A stretch of DNA of 64,000 bases from Streptomyces misionensis (GTDB lineage: Bacteria; Actinomycetota; Actinomycetes; Streptomycetales; Streptomycetaceae): assembly GCF_900104815.1 (NCBI RefSeq), contig NZ_FNTD01000004.1:310001-374000 (forward strand), in the 5' to 3' direction. A program made the translations under genes and the position numbers. This document shows, piece by piece, positions 17,007 through 29,929 of this stretch. The notes beneath the pieces are model-generated. The model did not search any database, had not been told where the DNA came from, and saw nothing but the letters and a program-made list of their open reading frames with translations. How positions within the stretch are numbered: the first letter of the stretch is position 1; each line of letters opens with the position of its first letter.

Positions 17007-17240
17007 ATGCAGAGCAAGATCGTACGGGCTCTGGTCGCCAGCGTCGCCGCGGGCACGCTCGCCAGCGGAGCAGCGGTGGCCTCGACAGGGACCGCCCTCG
17101 CGATGCCGGTGACCACCCACACGACCGTCGCCAAGCACGCATCGACCCCCCACCCGATGCCGACCCACAAGAAGTGCCCCAAGGGCGAGCACCTCAAGAA
17201 GGTCAACGGCAAGTGGAGCTGCAAGAAGAGCAAGAAGTAA
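17007..17240 (+). CDS. Small secreted basic two-cysteine peptide (paralogue of 63611)
   Basis: This 77-residue precursor has a signal peptide to about residue 32, with the motif GTLASGAAVAS followed by an ALA cleavage region. The mature part is short and lysine/histidine-rich, with two cysteines (KKCPKGEH and WSCKK) and a very basic end. The gene at 63611 encodes the same design with the near-identical segment AGILASGAAVAS and an NGKRVW counterpart of NGKWSC. The function is unknown. A small extracellular cationic peptide could act at the cell wall or on competitors, but this is inference. ATG 17007 follows GAAAGG; it is followed by a strong terminator. Confidence 0.75.
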   Translation: MQSKIVRALVASVAAGTLASGAAVASTGTALAMPVTTHTTVAKHASTPHPMPTHKKCPKGEHLKKVNGKWSCKKSKK

Positions 17241-17259
17241 CCGGTAGCAGCCTTGCCGG

Positions 17260-17283
17260 GCGCCGGGACGACCGTCCCGGCGC
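17260..17283 (+). terminator. Hairpin terminator after the small secreted peptide
   Basis: GCGCCGGGAC (17260-17269) and GTCCCGGCGC (17274-17283) form a perfect 10-bp stem with a GACC loop, 20 bases after the stop codon. It also lies before the end of the convergent gene, so it may work in both directions. Confidence 0.8.
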
Positions 17284-17341
17284 CGCGCCCTGTGCGGGGC
17301 CGGACGCCGTGCCCGCCGCGCCCTGGCGCACCACCGGTCGG

Positions 17342-18238
17342 TCAGCCGTTCATGCTCAGCAGCGGGGCGGATTCGCGTTCACCCCGGGCGTCCTCGGCCT
17401 CCAGGCGGAGCATGGCCTCCTCGTCGGCGGTGCCCGGAGCCGCCTGGTAGACCACCATGCGCTGGCCGCCGGTGCGGGCCAGTCGCATCACCTCGTACGT
17501 CAAAGTCATCGCCCCGACCTGCGGGTGCCGGAAGCACTTCTGGCCGCCGCCGCGCTCGCACACGTCGTACCGCTCCCACAGCCGGGCGAACTCCGGTGAC
17601 TTCAGGACCAGTTCACCGACGAGTGTGGTGAGTTCGGGGTCGTCGGGGCCGGCGCCGGCGACCGCCCGCAGATGCGCCACCGAGAGCGCGACCGTCTCCT
17701 CCCAGGGCTCGTAGAGCGTCCGCCCCACCGGGTGCAGGAAGAGGTAACGGGTCAGGTTGCGCTGGTGCTCCGGCCAGTCCCAGAGTCCGGGCAGCAGCCG
17801 CCGGCCCGGCGGGTTCGCCGCGAGTAACCGGTTGTAGCGGCTCACCACGTAGGCGGGCAGCGGCCGTACCGATTCCAGCATCCGCAGCACGGAGTCGCGG
17901 ACGGTGTGGTCCGAGCTGGCGGGCAGTTCGGCCACCCGGCCGGACGCCAACTCCGCGAGTTCGTGCAGGCGTTCGTAGGCGTCCCCGCGCAGGCGCAGGG
18001 CGCGGCCGAGGGCGTCCACGACGGCGGGCGAGGGGTTGGTCTCGCGGCCGCGTTCGAGGCGGATGTAGTAGTCCACGCTCACCCCGGCGACCGCGGCGAG
18101 TTCCTCACGGCGCAGTCCCGGGGTGCGGCGCAGGCCCGCACCGGCCGGGAGGCCCACGTCCTCCGGGCGCACCTGCGCCCTGCGTGCCTTCAGGTACCTG
18201 CCGAGTTCGGTTCCGCGCGCGTCCGTTGCTGCTCCCAT
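17342..18238 (-). CDS. XRE-family regulator with MmyB-like domain
   Basis: This 298-residue protein has the same architecture as the regulator at 6254: helix-turn-helix with TPGLRREELAAVAGVSVDYY, the RLERGRETNPSP turn and an MmyB-type ligand pocket (YNRLLAANPPGRRLLPG; HPQVGAMTLTYEVMRL). It is divergent from a DHA2 exporter, which it probably represses. ATG 18238 has no clear ribosome binding site, and the region just upstream is AT-richer (ACACAATTGACCGA), so a leaderless or near-leaderless transcript is possible. Confidence 0.9.
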   Translation of the reverse strand: MGAATDARGTELGRYLKARRAQVRPEDVGLPAGAGLRRTPGLRREELAAVAGVSVDYYIRLERGRETNPSPAVVDALGRALRLRGDAYERLHELAELASGRVAELPASSDHTVRDSVLRMLESVRPLPAYVVSRYNRLLAANPPGRRLLPGLWDWPEHQRNLTRYLFLHPVGRTLYEPWEETVALSVAHLRAVAGAGPDDPELTTLVGELVLKSPEFARLWERYDVCERGGGQKCFRHPQVGAMTLTYEVMRLARTGGQRMVVYQAAPGTADEEAMLRLEAEDARGERESAPLLSMNG

Positions 18239-18486
18239 TCGGTCAATTGTGTCAGCAGCGCAAGGGGGTTGGGGGGCCGTGTCAGGGCCAGGAACGCCGC
18301 ACCCCGGTACGGCGCGGTCTGCCGGGCGGATCCGCGCGGGCGCACAGTTGGTGCCAAGCGGGCGGCCCGGCCACCGGGACCCAGGGGGTGCACGACACCG
18401 GGCCGCGGTCCCGGACCACTGCGGCCGCCCGCCCGACCGTCCCGAGGGACACCGCCGACCACGACTGACCGGTCCAGGAGGCCATC

Positions 18487-19959
18487 ATGCCCGGCACCTC
18501 TTCCGCACCGCCGACCGCCGCCCCCGGCTGCGAGCCCGAAAGCCCGGTGCCGAGGCCAGGGCCGCAAGTGCCGCAGGGGGCCCGACCAGCCACGCCGCCC
18601 GTCCCGACCGCCGTCACGGCCCGGCGGGCGGGTGTCGCGCTGGTCGCCTCGCTCCTCGGGTTCACCGTGATCACCATCGACGTGTCGGCGGTGAACATCG
18701 CGCTGCCCGCGATCCGTGAGTCGCTCAGCGGCGGGATGGCCGGGCTCCAGTGGGTGGTGGACGCGTACACCCTGATGTTCGCCGCGCTGATGCTCTCCGC
18801 CGGCGCCATCGCCGACCGGGCGGGTGCCCGGCGCGCCTACGCCTGGGGCGTGGCCCTGTTCACCCTGGCGTCCCTCGGCTGCGCGCTGGCGCCCGGCATC
18901 GGTGTGCTGGTCGCCGCGCGGGTGGCGCAGGGCGGTGCCGCCGCGGTCGTGATGCCGGCCTCGCTGGCGCTGGTCCGGCAGACCCATGAGGACAGCAGGG
19001 AGCGTGCCCGGGCGATCGCGCTGTGGACGGTCGGCGGCTCGGTGGCGATGGCCGCGGGCCCGGTGCTGGGCGGGCTGCTCACCGAGTGGGCCGGGTGGCG
19101 GGCGGTCTTCCTGCTCAACCTCCCGGTGGGCGCGGTGATCCTGGCCCTGCTGGCGCGCGTGCCGCGTTCACCGCGACGGCCCGCCGCGCTGGACGCCATG
19201 GGCCAGCTCACCGCCGTACTGGCGCTCGCCGGGCTGGCGGTCGCGGTGATCGAGGGCGGCCACCTGGGCTGGACCAGCCCCCTGGTGCCGGCCGCCGCGG
19301 CGCTCGCCGTCGTCTCCGGGGTCCTCTTCGGCGTCGTCGAGAAACGGCACCGTCAGCCGATGATCCCGCCGGCCGTGCTGGCCAACCGCCGGGTGTCGGT
19401 CCCGCTCGCGGTCGGGTTCGCCGTCAACGCCGCCTTCTACGGCGGGATCTTCCTGCTCGGGCTGTACTACCAGCAGTTGCGGGGGATGTCGGCGGTGGCG
19501 GCGGGGCTGATGTTCGTGCCGCTGTCGGCGGTGGTGACGGCCACCAACCTCGTCTCGCCGCGGCTCGCGGAGCGGATCGGGCGGCGGCCGGTGATCGTCG
19601 CCGGACAACTGGTCTTCGCGGTCGCCATGCTGGCCATGCTGCCGCTGGCGGCGCACACCCCGGTGTGGCTGGTGCTGGTGCTGCTGGTGCCGCTGAGCGT
19701 GGGCGGGGCGCTCGCGGTGCCCGCGCTCACCGCCCTGCTGATCGACGCGGTGCCGGCGGAGCGCGCGGGAACGGTGTCGGGGCTGCTCAACTCCCTGCGG
19801 CAACTGGGCGGTGCGCTGGCGGTGGCCCTCTTCGGCAGCCTGCTGTCGGCCTCCGACGGCACCTTCTCCCTCCCGGGCATGCGGCTCGGTCTCCTCACCG
19901 TCGCCGCCCTCCTGCTCGCCACGACCGCGCTCTCCCGCCTCTTCCTGCCCCGCGGCTGA
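18487..19959 (+). CDS. DHA2-family MFS drug exporter
   Basis: This 490-residue membrane protein should have 14 helices. An N-terminal disordered Pro-rich stretch (1-40) is followed by helix 1 with TIDVSAVNIALPAI (the DHA2 motif D1), motif A in DRAGARRAYAWG and motif C in GGSVAMAAGPVLGGLL. The family expels drugs or dyes by proton antiport. A perfect AGGAGG precedes ATG 18487. Its position opposite an MmyB-type regulator suggests inducible export of a toxic compound or endogenous metabolite. Confidence 0.95.
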   Translation: MPGTSSAPPTAAPGCEPESPVPRPGPQVPQGARPATPPVPTAVTARRAGVALVASLLGFTVITIDVSAVNIALPAIRESLSGGMAGLQWVVDAYTLMFAALMLSAGAIADRAGARRAYAWGVALFTLASLGCALAPGIGVLVAARVAQGGAAAVVMPASLALVRQTHEDSRERARAIALWTVGGSVAMAAGPVLGGLLTEWAGWRAVFLLNLPVGAVILALLARVPRSPRRPAALDAMGQLTAVLALAGLAVAVIEGGHLGWTSPLVPAAAALAVVSGVLFGVVEKRHRQPMIPPAVLANRRVSVPLAVGFAVNAAFYGGIFLLGLYYQQLRGMSAVAAGLMFVPLSAVVTATNLVSPRLAERIGRRPVIVAGQLVFAVAMLAMLPLAAHTPVWLVLVLLVPLSVGGALAVPALTALLIDAVPAERAGTVSGLLNSLRQLGGALAVALFGSLLSASDGTFSLPGMRLGLLTVAALLLATTALSRLFLPRG

Positions 19960-20029
19960 CGCCCGCCGGGCGGGGCGGCAGGAGCCGGCGCCGGTCGCAC
20001 CGGGCTCGGCCGGCCGCCGCCCGCGGGCC

Positions 20030-22108
20030 TCAGCCGGCGTGGTGCCGCTCATCGGCGACGCGCCGCCAGTGGGCGGCGTTGTCGCGGGTGATCCGGAGGT
20101 CCACCTCGTCGAAACCGAGTGGCTCCAGGTCGTGTTCGAGCAGTTCGGTGTACGCGGCGGCGGCACCGGTGGCGTCGCCGTCCTTGCCGCGCAGGACGGC
20201 GAGGAACCACAGCGTGGTCAGGGTGTCCGGGTGGCCGCGGCCCAGCTTGCGCGTGTGCTCCTCCAGTCGTGCCTCGTAGGCGGCGCGGGTGCCGGGGTGG
20301 TCCGGGTTGAACACCGTCACCTCGTCGGAGCGGAGTTCGGCGCGGGTGGCCGCCGCGTGTGCCGCCTCCCCCAGACGCTCCTGCCAGTGGGCGAGGCTCT
20401 TGCGGGTGGCGAGGGTGGCGGCGTGCTCCGGCCCCAGGACCCGTTCGTGGTCGGCGCGCAACCGGACGAAGTCGGCCACCGCGCCCGCCACGTCCCCGCC
20501 GGTGCCGCGCAGATGCGCGAGTTCGTACCGGGTGTCGAGGGTGTCCGGGTCGTCGGGGCCGAGGACGCGCTCCTGCACGGCGAGGAGTTCGGTGAAGGCC
20601 GCCACGGCTCCGGCCGTGTCCCCCGTCTCGCCGAGCAGCCAGGCCAGGTTGTGCCGGACGGGGAAGATGTTCGGGTCGTCGGCTCCCCAGACCCGTTCCA
20701 TGTCCGGGATCAGGTTCACCAGGGCGTTGATCGCCCCGGCGGTGTCCCCGGCCTGTGACCGCAGGAAGGCGAGGTTGGCCCGGGCGGCGAGGGTCTCTCC
20801 GGCGTCGGGTCCCGACTCGCGCACCATCGCGTCGACCTGCCGCTGCCCCTCGTCGATGACGGCGGTCAGGTACCGGGGTTCCCTGGCCAGGTCGGCGGGG
20901 GTCTTCCAGTCGGACAACCAGTCGGGCTCTTCCGCGCGCTGGTCGCGGCTCACCGCGGGCAGGAGGTTCCCGACGAAGAACGCGCGCCAGCTTCCGTAGC
21001 CCTTGCGGTACGCGACGTCGTACTCCGTCCACACGTACGGTCCGTACGTTTTGTTCAGGACCTGCTCGCGCACCCGCTGGACGTAGCTCTGGATGTAGGG
21101 CAGCCGCATCGCGGTGGTGAGCAGTCGGCTCGATGCGTCGTCGTCACCGCGGCGGAACGCGATGTCCGACAGGATGGACACGGCGGTGTAGTAGGCCTCG
21201 CACGCTTCCGTCGCACGGCGTGCGCTGTGCCACGCGGTGATCATGAACTGCGCCTGGCGATGCAGGAGTTCGCGCGGGCTGCGTGCGTCGCGAAGGGGGT
21301 TGTCCGGGGCCAAAGTCGCCACGGTGAGCAGGAAGTTGAAGCACGCGGTGAAGGTGGCGGCGTCGGCGGTGAGTTCCTCGTTCTCCTCGGCGGATATGTC
21401 CAGCGCGGACGCCATGTGTTCCGGGATCAGCGACGCCGCCTGCCGGTGCCGCGTGGGCAGCAGGTCTCCGTTGCGGATGTGGGCCAGTTCGTGTGTGAGG
21501 GCGAACGCGAGCGCCGCGTCGTAGCAGTCCCGGGGCCCGCCGTCGGGGCCGGTGGACTTCTGCATCGCCATGACCACCATGCTCATGGGCACCGGTGCCT
21601 CGCCGAGCCGTTCCGCCGCTCGCACATAGCGGCTGAGGACGAGGGCGAGAGACTCCTGCGCGTGCATGGTGGCGGCTTCCCAGCCGTCCGGGAGGTCCTC
21701 CGGGAGGTATGGATGGGCGAGGTTCATGCCCCAGGCGATCTCCGCGCTGAGCTGGACCGCGAGGGGGGAGATGCCGATGAGGAAGCCGGTGGCCGAGCCG
21801 GGGTTCTCGAAGACGCGCGACTCCACGGCGTCCGACGGAAGGCAGAACGCCTCGACGGTACCGGCCAGTTGGAGCGCCTTGTCCCGGTCCTCGGGCGGGA
21901 AGGTGGCGAGCAGTCCGTCCAGCAGCGTCCGGACCTGGCGCTGGGTGCGGTCGAAGTACATCTCCCAGGCCCGGTGCGCATCCGCCTCGCCGCTGATCCA
22001 CCGCAGGTAGGCGGAGTCGGCGAACGCCAGGCTCATCTCCCGTGCCTCTTCGGCGAGTTCGAGGTTCTGCTGGTCCCGGAAGAGAATGCTGCGTCCGGGG
22101 TCAGGCAT
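20030..22108 (-). CDS. HELAH zinc-metallopeptidase-like protein with TPR tail
   Basis: This 692-residue protein has no signal or membrane segment. The N-terminal half (about 1-400) is a predicted metallopeptidase: HELAH at 206-210 and, about 35 residues later, EELTADAATF, a gluzincin-like third-ligand helix (ExxxD). From about 440 to 680 there are five roughly 42-residue TPR units of the nephrocystin type (repeated GDTAGAI, LGPDDPDTL patterns). Its start overlaps the end of the small EACC1-like gene by 8 bases, so the two are translationally coupled. A protease or effector whose TPR half recruits targets is likely, but target and trigger are unknown. Confidence 0.8.
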   Translation of the reverse strand: MPDPGRSILFRDQQNLELAEEAREMSLAFADSAYLRWISGEADAHRAWEMYFDRTQRQVRTLLDGLLATFPPEDRDKALQLAGTVEAFCLPSDAVESRVFENPGSATGFLIGISPLAVQLSAEIAWGMNLAHPYLPEDLPDGWEAATMHAQESLALVLSRYVRAAERLGEAPVPMSMVVMAMQKSTGPDGGPRDCYDAALAFALTHELAHIRNGDLLPTRHRQAASLIPEHMASALDISAEENEELTADAATFTACFNFLLTVATLAPDNPLRDARSPRELLHRQAQFMITAWHSARRATEACEAYYTAVSILSDIAFRRGDDDASSRLLTTAMRLPYIQSYVQRVREQVLNKTYGPYVWTEYDVAYRKGYGSWRAFFVGNLLPAVSRDQRAEEPDWLSDWKTPADLAREPRYLTAVIDEGQRQVDAMVRESGPDAGETLAARANLAFLRSQAGDTAGAINALVNLIPDMERVWGADDPNIFPVRHNLAWLLGETGDTAGAVAAFTELLAVQERVLGPDDPDTLDTRYELAHLRGTGGDVAGAVADFVRLRADHERVLGPEHAATLATRKSLAHWQERLGEAAHAAATRAELRSDEVTVFNPDHPGTRAAYEARLEEHTRKLGRGHPDTLTTLWFLAVLRGKDGDATGAAAAYTELLEHDLEPLGFDEVDLRITRDNAAHWRRVADERHHAG

Positions 22109-22508
22109 TCTCCTGCTCCTCGGAGTCGCCGCTGCCGGCACGCTTCGGGAGCGCTCCGGTGATGGCGTCGGCCAGCCCGGCACCGTCCCGGACGGTCACC
22201 TCTCCGGACATGGAGCGGACGACGACCGTGCCGCGCGGCAGGGCCGGGTCCTGGCGGATGGTCAGGCGGCCGCCCATCGCGTCGACCACGACGCCTTTGC
22301 TCCACGCCTTGCGCAGCGTGTTGATCAGGTAGGCGAGGGCGTGCGTCGCCACCGAGCCGATCATCAGTACGTCGGCCAGAGGCACGGTCCCCCGCGCGTC
22401 CACGCCCTTGCCGGCGCTCTCGGCCGCCTCGAAGGCGGCCTCGGCGGCCGCCCGTGACGCGGGATCACCGGGAGTGAACACGTTCACCCGGACCCGCTCG
22501 TTGTCCAT
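22101..22508 (-). CDS. EACC1-like small protein coupled to the metallopeptidase
   Basis: This 135-residue protein starts with a VRVNVFTPGDP strand and an Ala/Glu-rich helix. An MIGSVATHALAYLINTLRKAW hydrophobic helix follows, then two beta strands (GRLTIRQDP; TVVVRSMSGEVTVRDG). This layout resembles effector-associated constant component 1 (EACC1) proteins, small adaptors encoded beside proteases and STAND effectors in actinobacterial conflict systems. The match is from the general fold pattern, not an alignment. ATG 22508 is used; a TTG two codons upstream is possible. It overlaps the metallopeptidase start by 8 bases. Confidence 0.6.
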   Translation of the reverse strand: MDNERVRVNVFTPGDPASRAAAEAAFEAAESAGKGVDARGTVPLADVLMIGSVATHALAYLINTLRKAWSKGVVVDAMGGRLTIRQDPALPRGTVVVRSMSGEVTVRDGAGLADAITGALPKRAGSGDSEEQENA

Positions 22509-22677
22509 GTCCAACCTGGCCCCCCTGGCCCGCGGATACTGCCCGTTCGACTCTAATCCAGCACGGACGCTCCGCTCGGTGTTTCCGGAGGCTGTTTCCG
22601 TACGTGTCTTCGGATCGGCCCGGGTGCCGGTGGCCTCCGGCGGGCGCGGCCTCGGGCCTGCTCGCCGGGCGCACGCC

Positions 22678-23349
22678 TCACCCCGCCGCTGCCCTCACCG
22701 CGGAGTGGACCGCGCGGGCCAGGCGGGCGCCCCAGAGGGAGCGGGGGCCGGCGAAGGAGTCGGGGTGTTCGCCGGGGCGGGGGGTGCGCGCGGCGACGCA
22801 GATCGCGTCGGTGGGAGTGCCGGAGCAGTCGTAACCGGAGTCGAGGAGTGCCTGGACCTTGGCCTCGGTGGCGGTGCTCACGGCGTTGACCAGCGCGGCG
22901 TCGGTCAGCGGGGCGGGGACCGCGACGACGATGTTGATCGTGCCCGGGTCGGGCGGCGCGGCGCTGCCCGGCGCGGGGGTGGCGGCCCAGCCGCGTACCC
23001 CGAGCCCCGCGGTGGCCACGGCTTCGACTCCCCCGTCGTGCGCGTGGCCGTACCGGCGCACGTCGGCGGCGGTCATCAGGCCGACGCCCGGCCCGCGCAG
23101 CCCGGCGTCGTGGGCGAGGCCGGCGAGGTGGGCCTCGGGGTCGGTCCTGCGGTAGCCGTGCGAGACCTGGGCGTTGAGGACCCAGGCCCGCTCGCCGATG
23201 CCGCCGCCCAGCACGGCGCTGCTGATCATCCGCCAGCCGGCGCCCGCCCGCCAGGCCAGGGCCGGCAGCTCCTCGCCGTACTCGACGCGGGTCAGCAGGC
23301 GCACCGGGAGCACACCGCAGGCGGCGCGGGGCGGCGGGACGACGGTCAC
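22678..23349 (-). CDS. cbiZ: Adenosylcobinamide amidohydrolase
   Basis: This 223-residue CbiZ cleaves the aminopropanol arm of adenosylcobinamide to give adenosylcobyric acid, a salvage step for scavenged B12 precursors. Supporting motifs are WRMISSAVLGGGIGERAWVLNAQV, the VGLMTAADV loop, TINIVVAVPAPLT, and the C-terminal SGYDCSGTPTDAICVAA segment typical of the family. GTG 23349 follows GGAGGAG. The gene stands alone, with no cobalamin riboswitch or transport genes next to it. Confidence 0.85.
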   Translation of the reverse strand: MTVVPPPRAACGVLPVRLLTRVEYGEELPALAWRAGAGWRMISSAVLGGGIGERAWVLNAQVSHGYRRTDPEAHLAGLAHDAGLRGPGVGLMTAADVRRYGHAHDGGVEAVATAGLGVRGWAATPAPGSAAPPDPGTINIVVAVPAPLTDAALVNAVSTATEAKVQALLDSGYDCSGTPTDAICVAARTPRPGEHPDSFAGPRSLWGARLARAVHSAVRAAAG

Positions 23350-23686
23350 TGGGCTGGGCTCCTCCGGGACGGCGATCCCGATGATCGTACGCGCGGCGCG
23401 GAGGCGGTCGGGCCACGGGCGCGAGGTCCCCCTCGGCCGGTCGCCGCGGCCCGGCGGGGCCGGGAGGCGGCCGTCCGCACCGGATACGTCCGGTCCCCGT
23501 GCCGTAGGGGGGCGTGCGCCGTTCGGCGGGGGTAATTAGGGTGGGGAAGGCAGGTTTGTGGCGAAGCACGAAGACGCGCGCGACAGTGCCCGGCCCGCTG
23601 GAGGCCCGGCCGCGAGGAGCGGCGGGCGGTGCGGACCGCGCGCCTGCCGTCGGGCGTTGGGGATGGACCGAGGGTGGTTCTGAACC
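23350..23686. other. Divergent spacer of about 340 bases
   Basis: The spacer lies between cbiZ and the GAF-LytTR gene. It holds no supported gene. The only AT-rich patch is TAATTAGGGT near 23533-23542, a plausible -10 element for rightward transcription about 145 bases ahead of the regulator start, implying a long leader. No riboswitch-like core was recognised. Confidence 0.5.
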
Positions 23687-27432
<3,746 letters not shown>

Positions 27433-27703
27433 CGCGTCCGAGCGGTGCCTCATCGGGGGCGAACGGCGGCCGATCGCGGGTGAACGGCATTCCCCGGCCC
27501 CGCTCCGGTCCGCCCTTGTCGGCGTGATTCATGCGGCGTAGCGTTGTTTACGGACCATCCATTTATCCCTTTTCCTCTTGATTTCCCCGACGCGATAAAC
27601 CGGCGCTTTTCATTGTGCCGCCCCATTGAAACGAAAAAACGACACGCAAGAAGAAGTGAGGTCCATTCGACCAGCGGTTCCGGACGAGGAGAGTGAAACC
27701 CCG

Positions 27704-28165
27704 ATGACGACCACGCGGGAACGCACCGACCTGCTGGACCAGATCGGGTTGAACGCACAGAACAAGGCGGGGCTGGGCCAGGTGCTGGGCACCGGGACCA
27801 TCGGCCGGGCCACCGAGGAGCCGGACGGCCGCATGCGGGCCACCATCCGCATCCACCCGGACGAGCTTTCCTGGGACCCCTCCATTCTGGTCATGCCACA
27901 CGGAGGCGATATCGAGCTGGAACTCGTCAACGACGATCGGAACACCCACTGTGCGCTGCTGCCCAGCAATGGGGACCGGAAGTTCATCTGGCTGGTGAAC
28001 CATTCGCGCGGGCGGGCACACCTGAATCTCGACGGGCCGGGCTATTACTGGTTCGGTTCCCCCACGGGCAATGACGAGGGCCGGGGACTGACCGGGGCCA
28101 TCGTCGTCATGGGGGACGCCCCGCCGGAGGCCCGCCTCGACCGTCCCGCACAGCCGCGACCGTAA
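27704..28165 (+). CDS. Small PQQ-dehydrogenase-associated protein (MSMEG_3727 type)
   Basis: This 153-residue protein has a cupredoxin-like beta fold: IELELVNDDRNTHCALL, FIWLVNHSRGRAHLNLDGPG and GLTGAIVVMG strands with a His-Cys pair. It matches what I recall of the MSMEG_3727-type family that sits directly before PQQ dehydrogenases in mycobacteria and relatives. It could be an electron acceptor or assembly partner for the dehydrogenase 20 bases downstream. ATG 27704 follows GAGGAGAG; ATG 27626 upstream is less likely. The 270 bases before it are unusually AT-rich for this genome (TTTATCCC, GAAACGAAAAAACG) and probably hold the operon promoter and regulator sites. Confidence 0.75.
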   Translation: MTTTRERTDLLDQIGLNAQNKAGLGQVLGTGTIGRATEEPDGRMRATIRIHPDELSWDPSILVMPHGGDIELELVNDDRNTHCALLPSNGDRKFIWLVNHSRGRAHLNLDGPGYYWFGSPTGNDEGRGLTGAIVVMGDAPPEARLDRPAQPRP

Positions 28166-28185
28166 GAGGAAGGAGGCGGAGCACG

Positions 28186-29886
28186 ATGACCGTCGACTAC
28201 GTGGACGCGGGCGAGGCCGTCGACCAGGGAAACCTGAGCGGCAAGGTGGCGGGCGGCGAGGTCGCACCGCCGGTGACGGCCGGCATCGACTACGAACGCA
28301 TCCTCCACGCCCGTGAGGAACCCCAGAACTGGCTCACCTACTACGGCGCCTACAACGGCCAGCGCTACAGCCCGCTGGACCAGATCAACACGGAGAACGT
28401 CAGGCGCATCGGCCCCGCGTGGGTCTTCCAGGCCGGTACGACCGGGCTGATCGCGGGCGCGTCGACGTACTCGTTCGAGGCCGCCCCGATCGTCGTGGAC
28501 GGGGTCATGTTCCTGTCCGGCTGGGACGGCTGGGTGTGGGCCCTCGACGCGAAGACCGGCGTGGAGATCTGGCGGTACAAGCATGCCGTCCCCTTCGACG
28601 TGTCCCTGTGCTGCGGAAACGTCAACCGGGGAGTCGCGGTGGCGCAGGGCAAGGTCTTCTTCGTCACGGCGAACGCGCGGCTGCTCGCGCTCGACGCCCG
28701 CACCGGGAAACGGGTGTGGGACCGCACCTACGGCGACGTCCGGGCCGGGGAGAGCGCGACCGTCGCCCCGCTGATCGTGAAGAACCTGGTGATCGTGGGG
28801 AGTTCGGGCGGCGAGTTCGGCGTGCGTGGGCACCTCGACGCGTTCGACCTCGAGACCGGCGAGCACCAGTGGCGCTGCTACACCGTGCCGAAGCCCGGGG
28901 AGCCGGGCGCCGAGACCTGGCCGGCCGACGGCGAGGCGTGGGCGCGCGGCGGGGCCAACTGCTGGCTCACCGGCACCTTCGACCCGGAGACGAACCTGCT
29001 GTACGTCGGCACCGGCAACCCGGCGCCCGACTTCGACGGTGCCGTCCGCGAGGGCGACAACCTGTTCACGGACTGCATCATCGCCGTCGACGTGGACAGC
29101 GGCCGGATCCGCTGGCACTACCAGTGCACCCCGCACGACCTGTGGGACTACGACAGCATCGGCGAGTGCATCCTGTTCGAGCAGGACGGGCGCAAACTGC
29201 TGGGCCACTTCGACAAGAACGGCTACTTCTTCGTCCTCGACCGCACCAACGGCGAGCGGGTCGGGATCACCCCCTTCGTGGACCGCATCACCTGGGGCGC
29301 GATCACCCGGGACGGCCAGGTGACGGCCAAGCTGTACCCCGACAAGGAGGGCGAGCCGGTCCACTTCTACCCGGGTCCGGCCGGCGCCAAGGAGTGGACG
29401 CACGCGGCCTACAGCCCCAGGACCGGGTTGTTCTACGTCCCGGTCCAGGACACGGGCGCCACGGCGACCCGGCGCCGCCGGGAGTTCAAGGAGTCCATCC
29501 CGTACTGGGGCGCCGGCGTCCAGGTGGACATCGAGGACATGGCGGGATCCGTGAGCGCGTTCGACGCGAACGGCGAGGAGAAGTGGCGCTGGCGCAACGA
29601 ACTGCCCATGTGCGCCTCGGTGCTGGCCACCGGCGGCGACCTGGTGTTCGCCGGTGAGCCCTCCGGCGAGTTCGACGCGTTCGACGCCCGCACCGGGGAG
29701 CTGCTGTGGCAGTTCCAGTGCGGGAGCGGCCACCACAGCAGCCCGACCACCTACATGGTCGACGGCAGGCAGTACATCGCCGTACCGGTCGGCTGGGGCG
29801 GCTGGGCCGAGGGGTTCCTCCCCGGCATGCTCGGCGCGGGACACGGCAGCGCCCTGATGGTCTTCGCCCTTCCGGAACCGGTCTAG
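28186..29886 (+). CDS. PQQ-dependent alcohol dehydrogenase, predicted lanthanide type, no signal peptide
   Basis: This 566-residue eight-bladed quinoprotein of the methanol/ethanol dehydrogenase family oxidises alcohols with PQQ. The vicinal disulphide ring is at Cys142-Cys143 (SLCCGN). Metal ligands are Glu210 (GGEFG), Asn278 (GTGNPAP) and catalytic Asp321. Asp323 in HDLWDYD is the additional aspartate that marks lanthanide-binding XoxF/ExaF enzymes; calcium enzymes have Ala or Ser/Thr there. Tryptophan-docking blades are complete. The N-terminus (MTVDYVDAGEAVDQGN) has no signal peptide, odd for a family that is normally periplasmic or exported. RBS AGGAGG; pqqABCDE follows 43 bases downstream. 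Confidence 0.9.
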   Translation: MTVDYVDAGEAVDQGNLSGKVAGGEVAPPVTAGIDYERILHAREEPQNWLTYYGAYNGQRYSPLDQINTENVRRIGPAWVFQAGTTGLIAGASTYSFEAAPIVVDGVMFLSGWDGWVWALDAKTGVEIWRYKHAVPFDVSLCCGNVNRGVAVAQGKVFFVTANARLLALDARTGKRVWDRTYGDVRAGESATVAPLIVKNLVIVGSSGGEFGVRGHLDAFDLETGEHQWRCYTVPKPGEPGAETWPADGEAWARGGANCWLTGTFDPETNLLYVGTGNPAPDFDGAVREGDNLFTDCIIAVDVDSGRIRWHYQCTPHDLWDYDSIGECILFEQDGRKLLGHFDKNGYFFVLDRTNGERVGITPFVDRITWGAITRDGQVTAKLYPDKEGEPVHFYPGPAGAKEWTHAAYSPRTGLFYVPVQDTGATATRRRREFKESIPYWGAGVQVDIEDMAGSVSAFDANGEEKWRWRNELPMCASVLATGGDLVFAGEPSGEFDAFDARTGELLWQFQCGSGHHSSPTTYMVDGRQYIAVPVGWGGWAEGFLPGMLGAGHGSALMVFALPEPV

Positions 29887-29929
29887 CACCGCCCGAGAGT
29901 GCCGCTTCAGGCGGAGAGGAGGTGGATCC

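Noticed and set aside
22678..23686. Cobalamin riboswitch upstream of cbiZ
   Set aside because: No B12-box-like core was found in the 340-base spacer upstream of the start.
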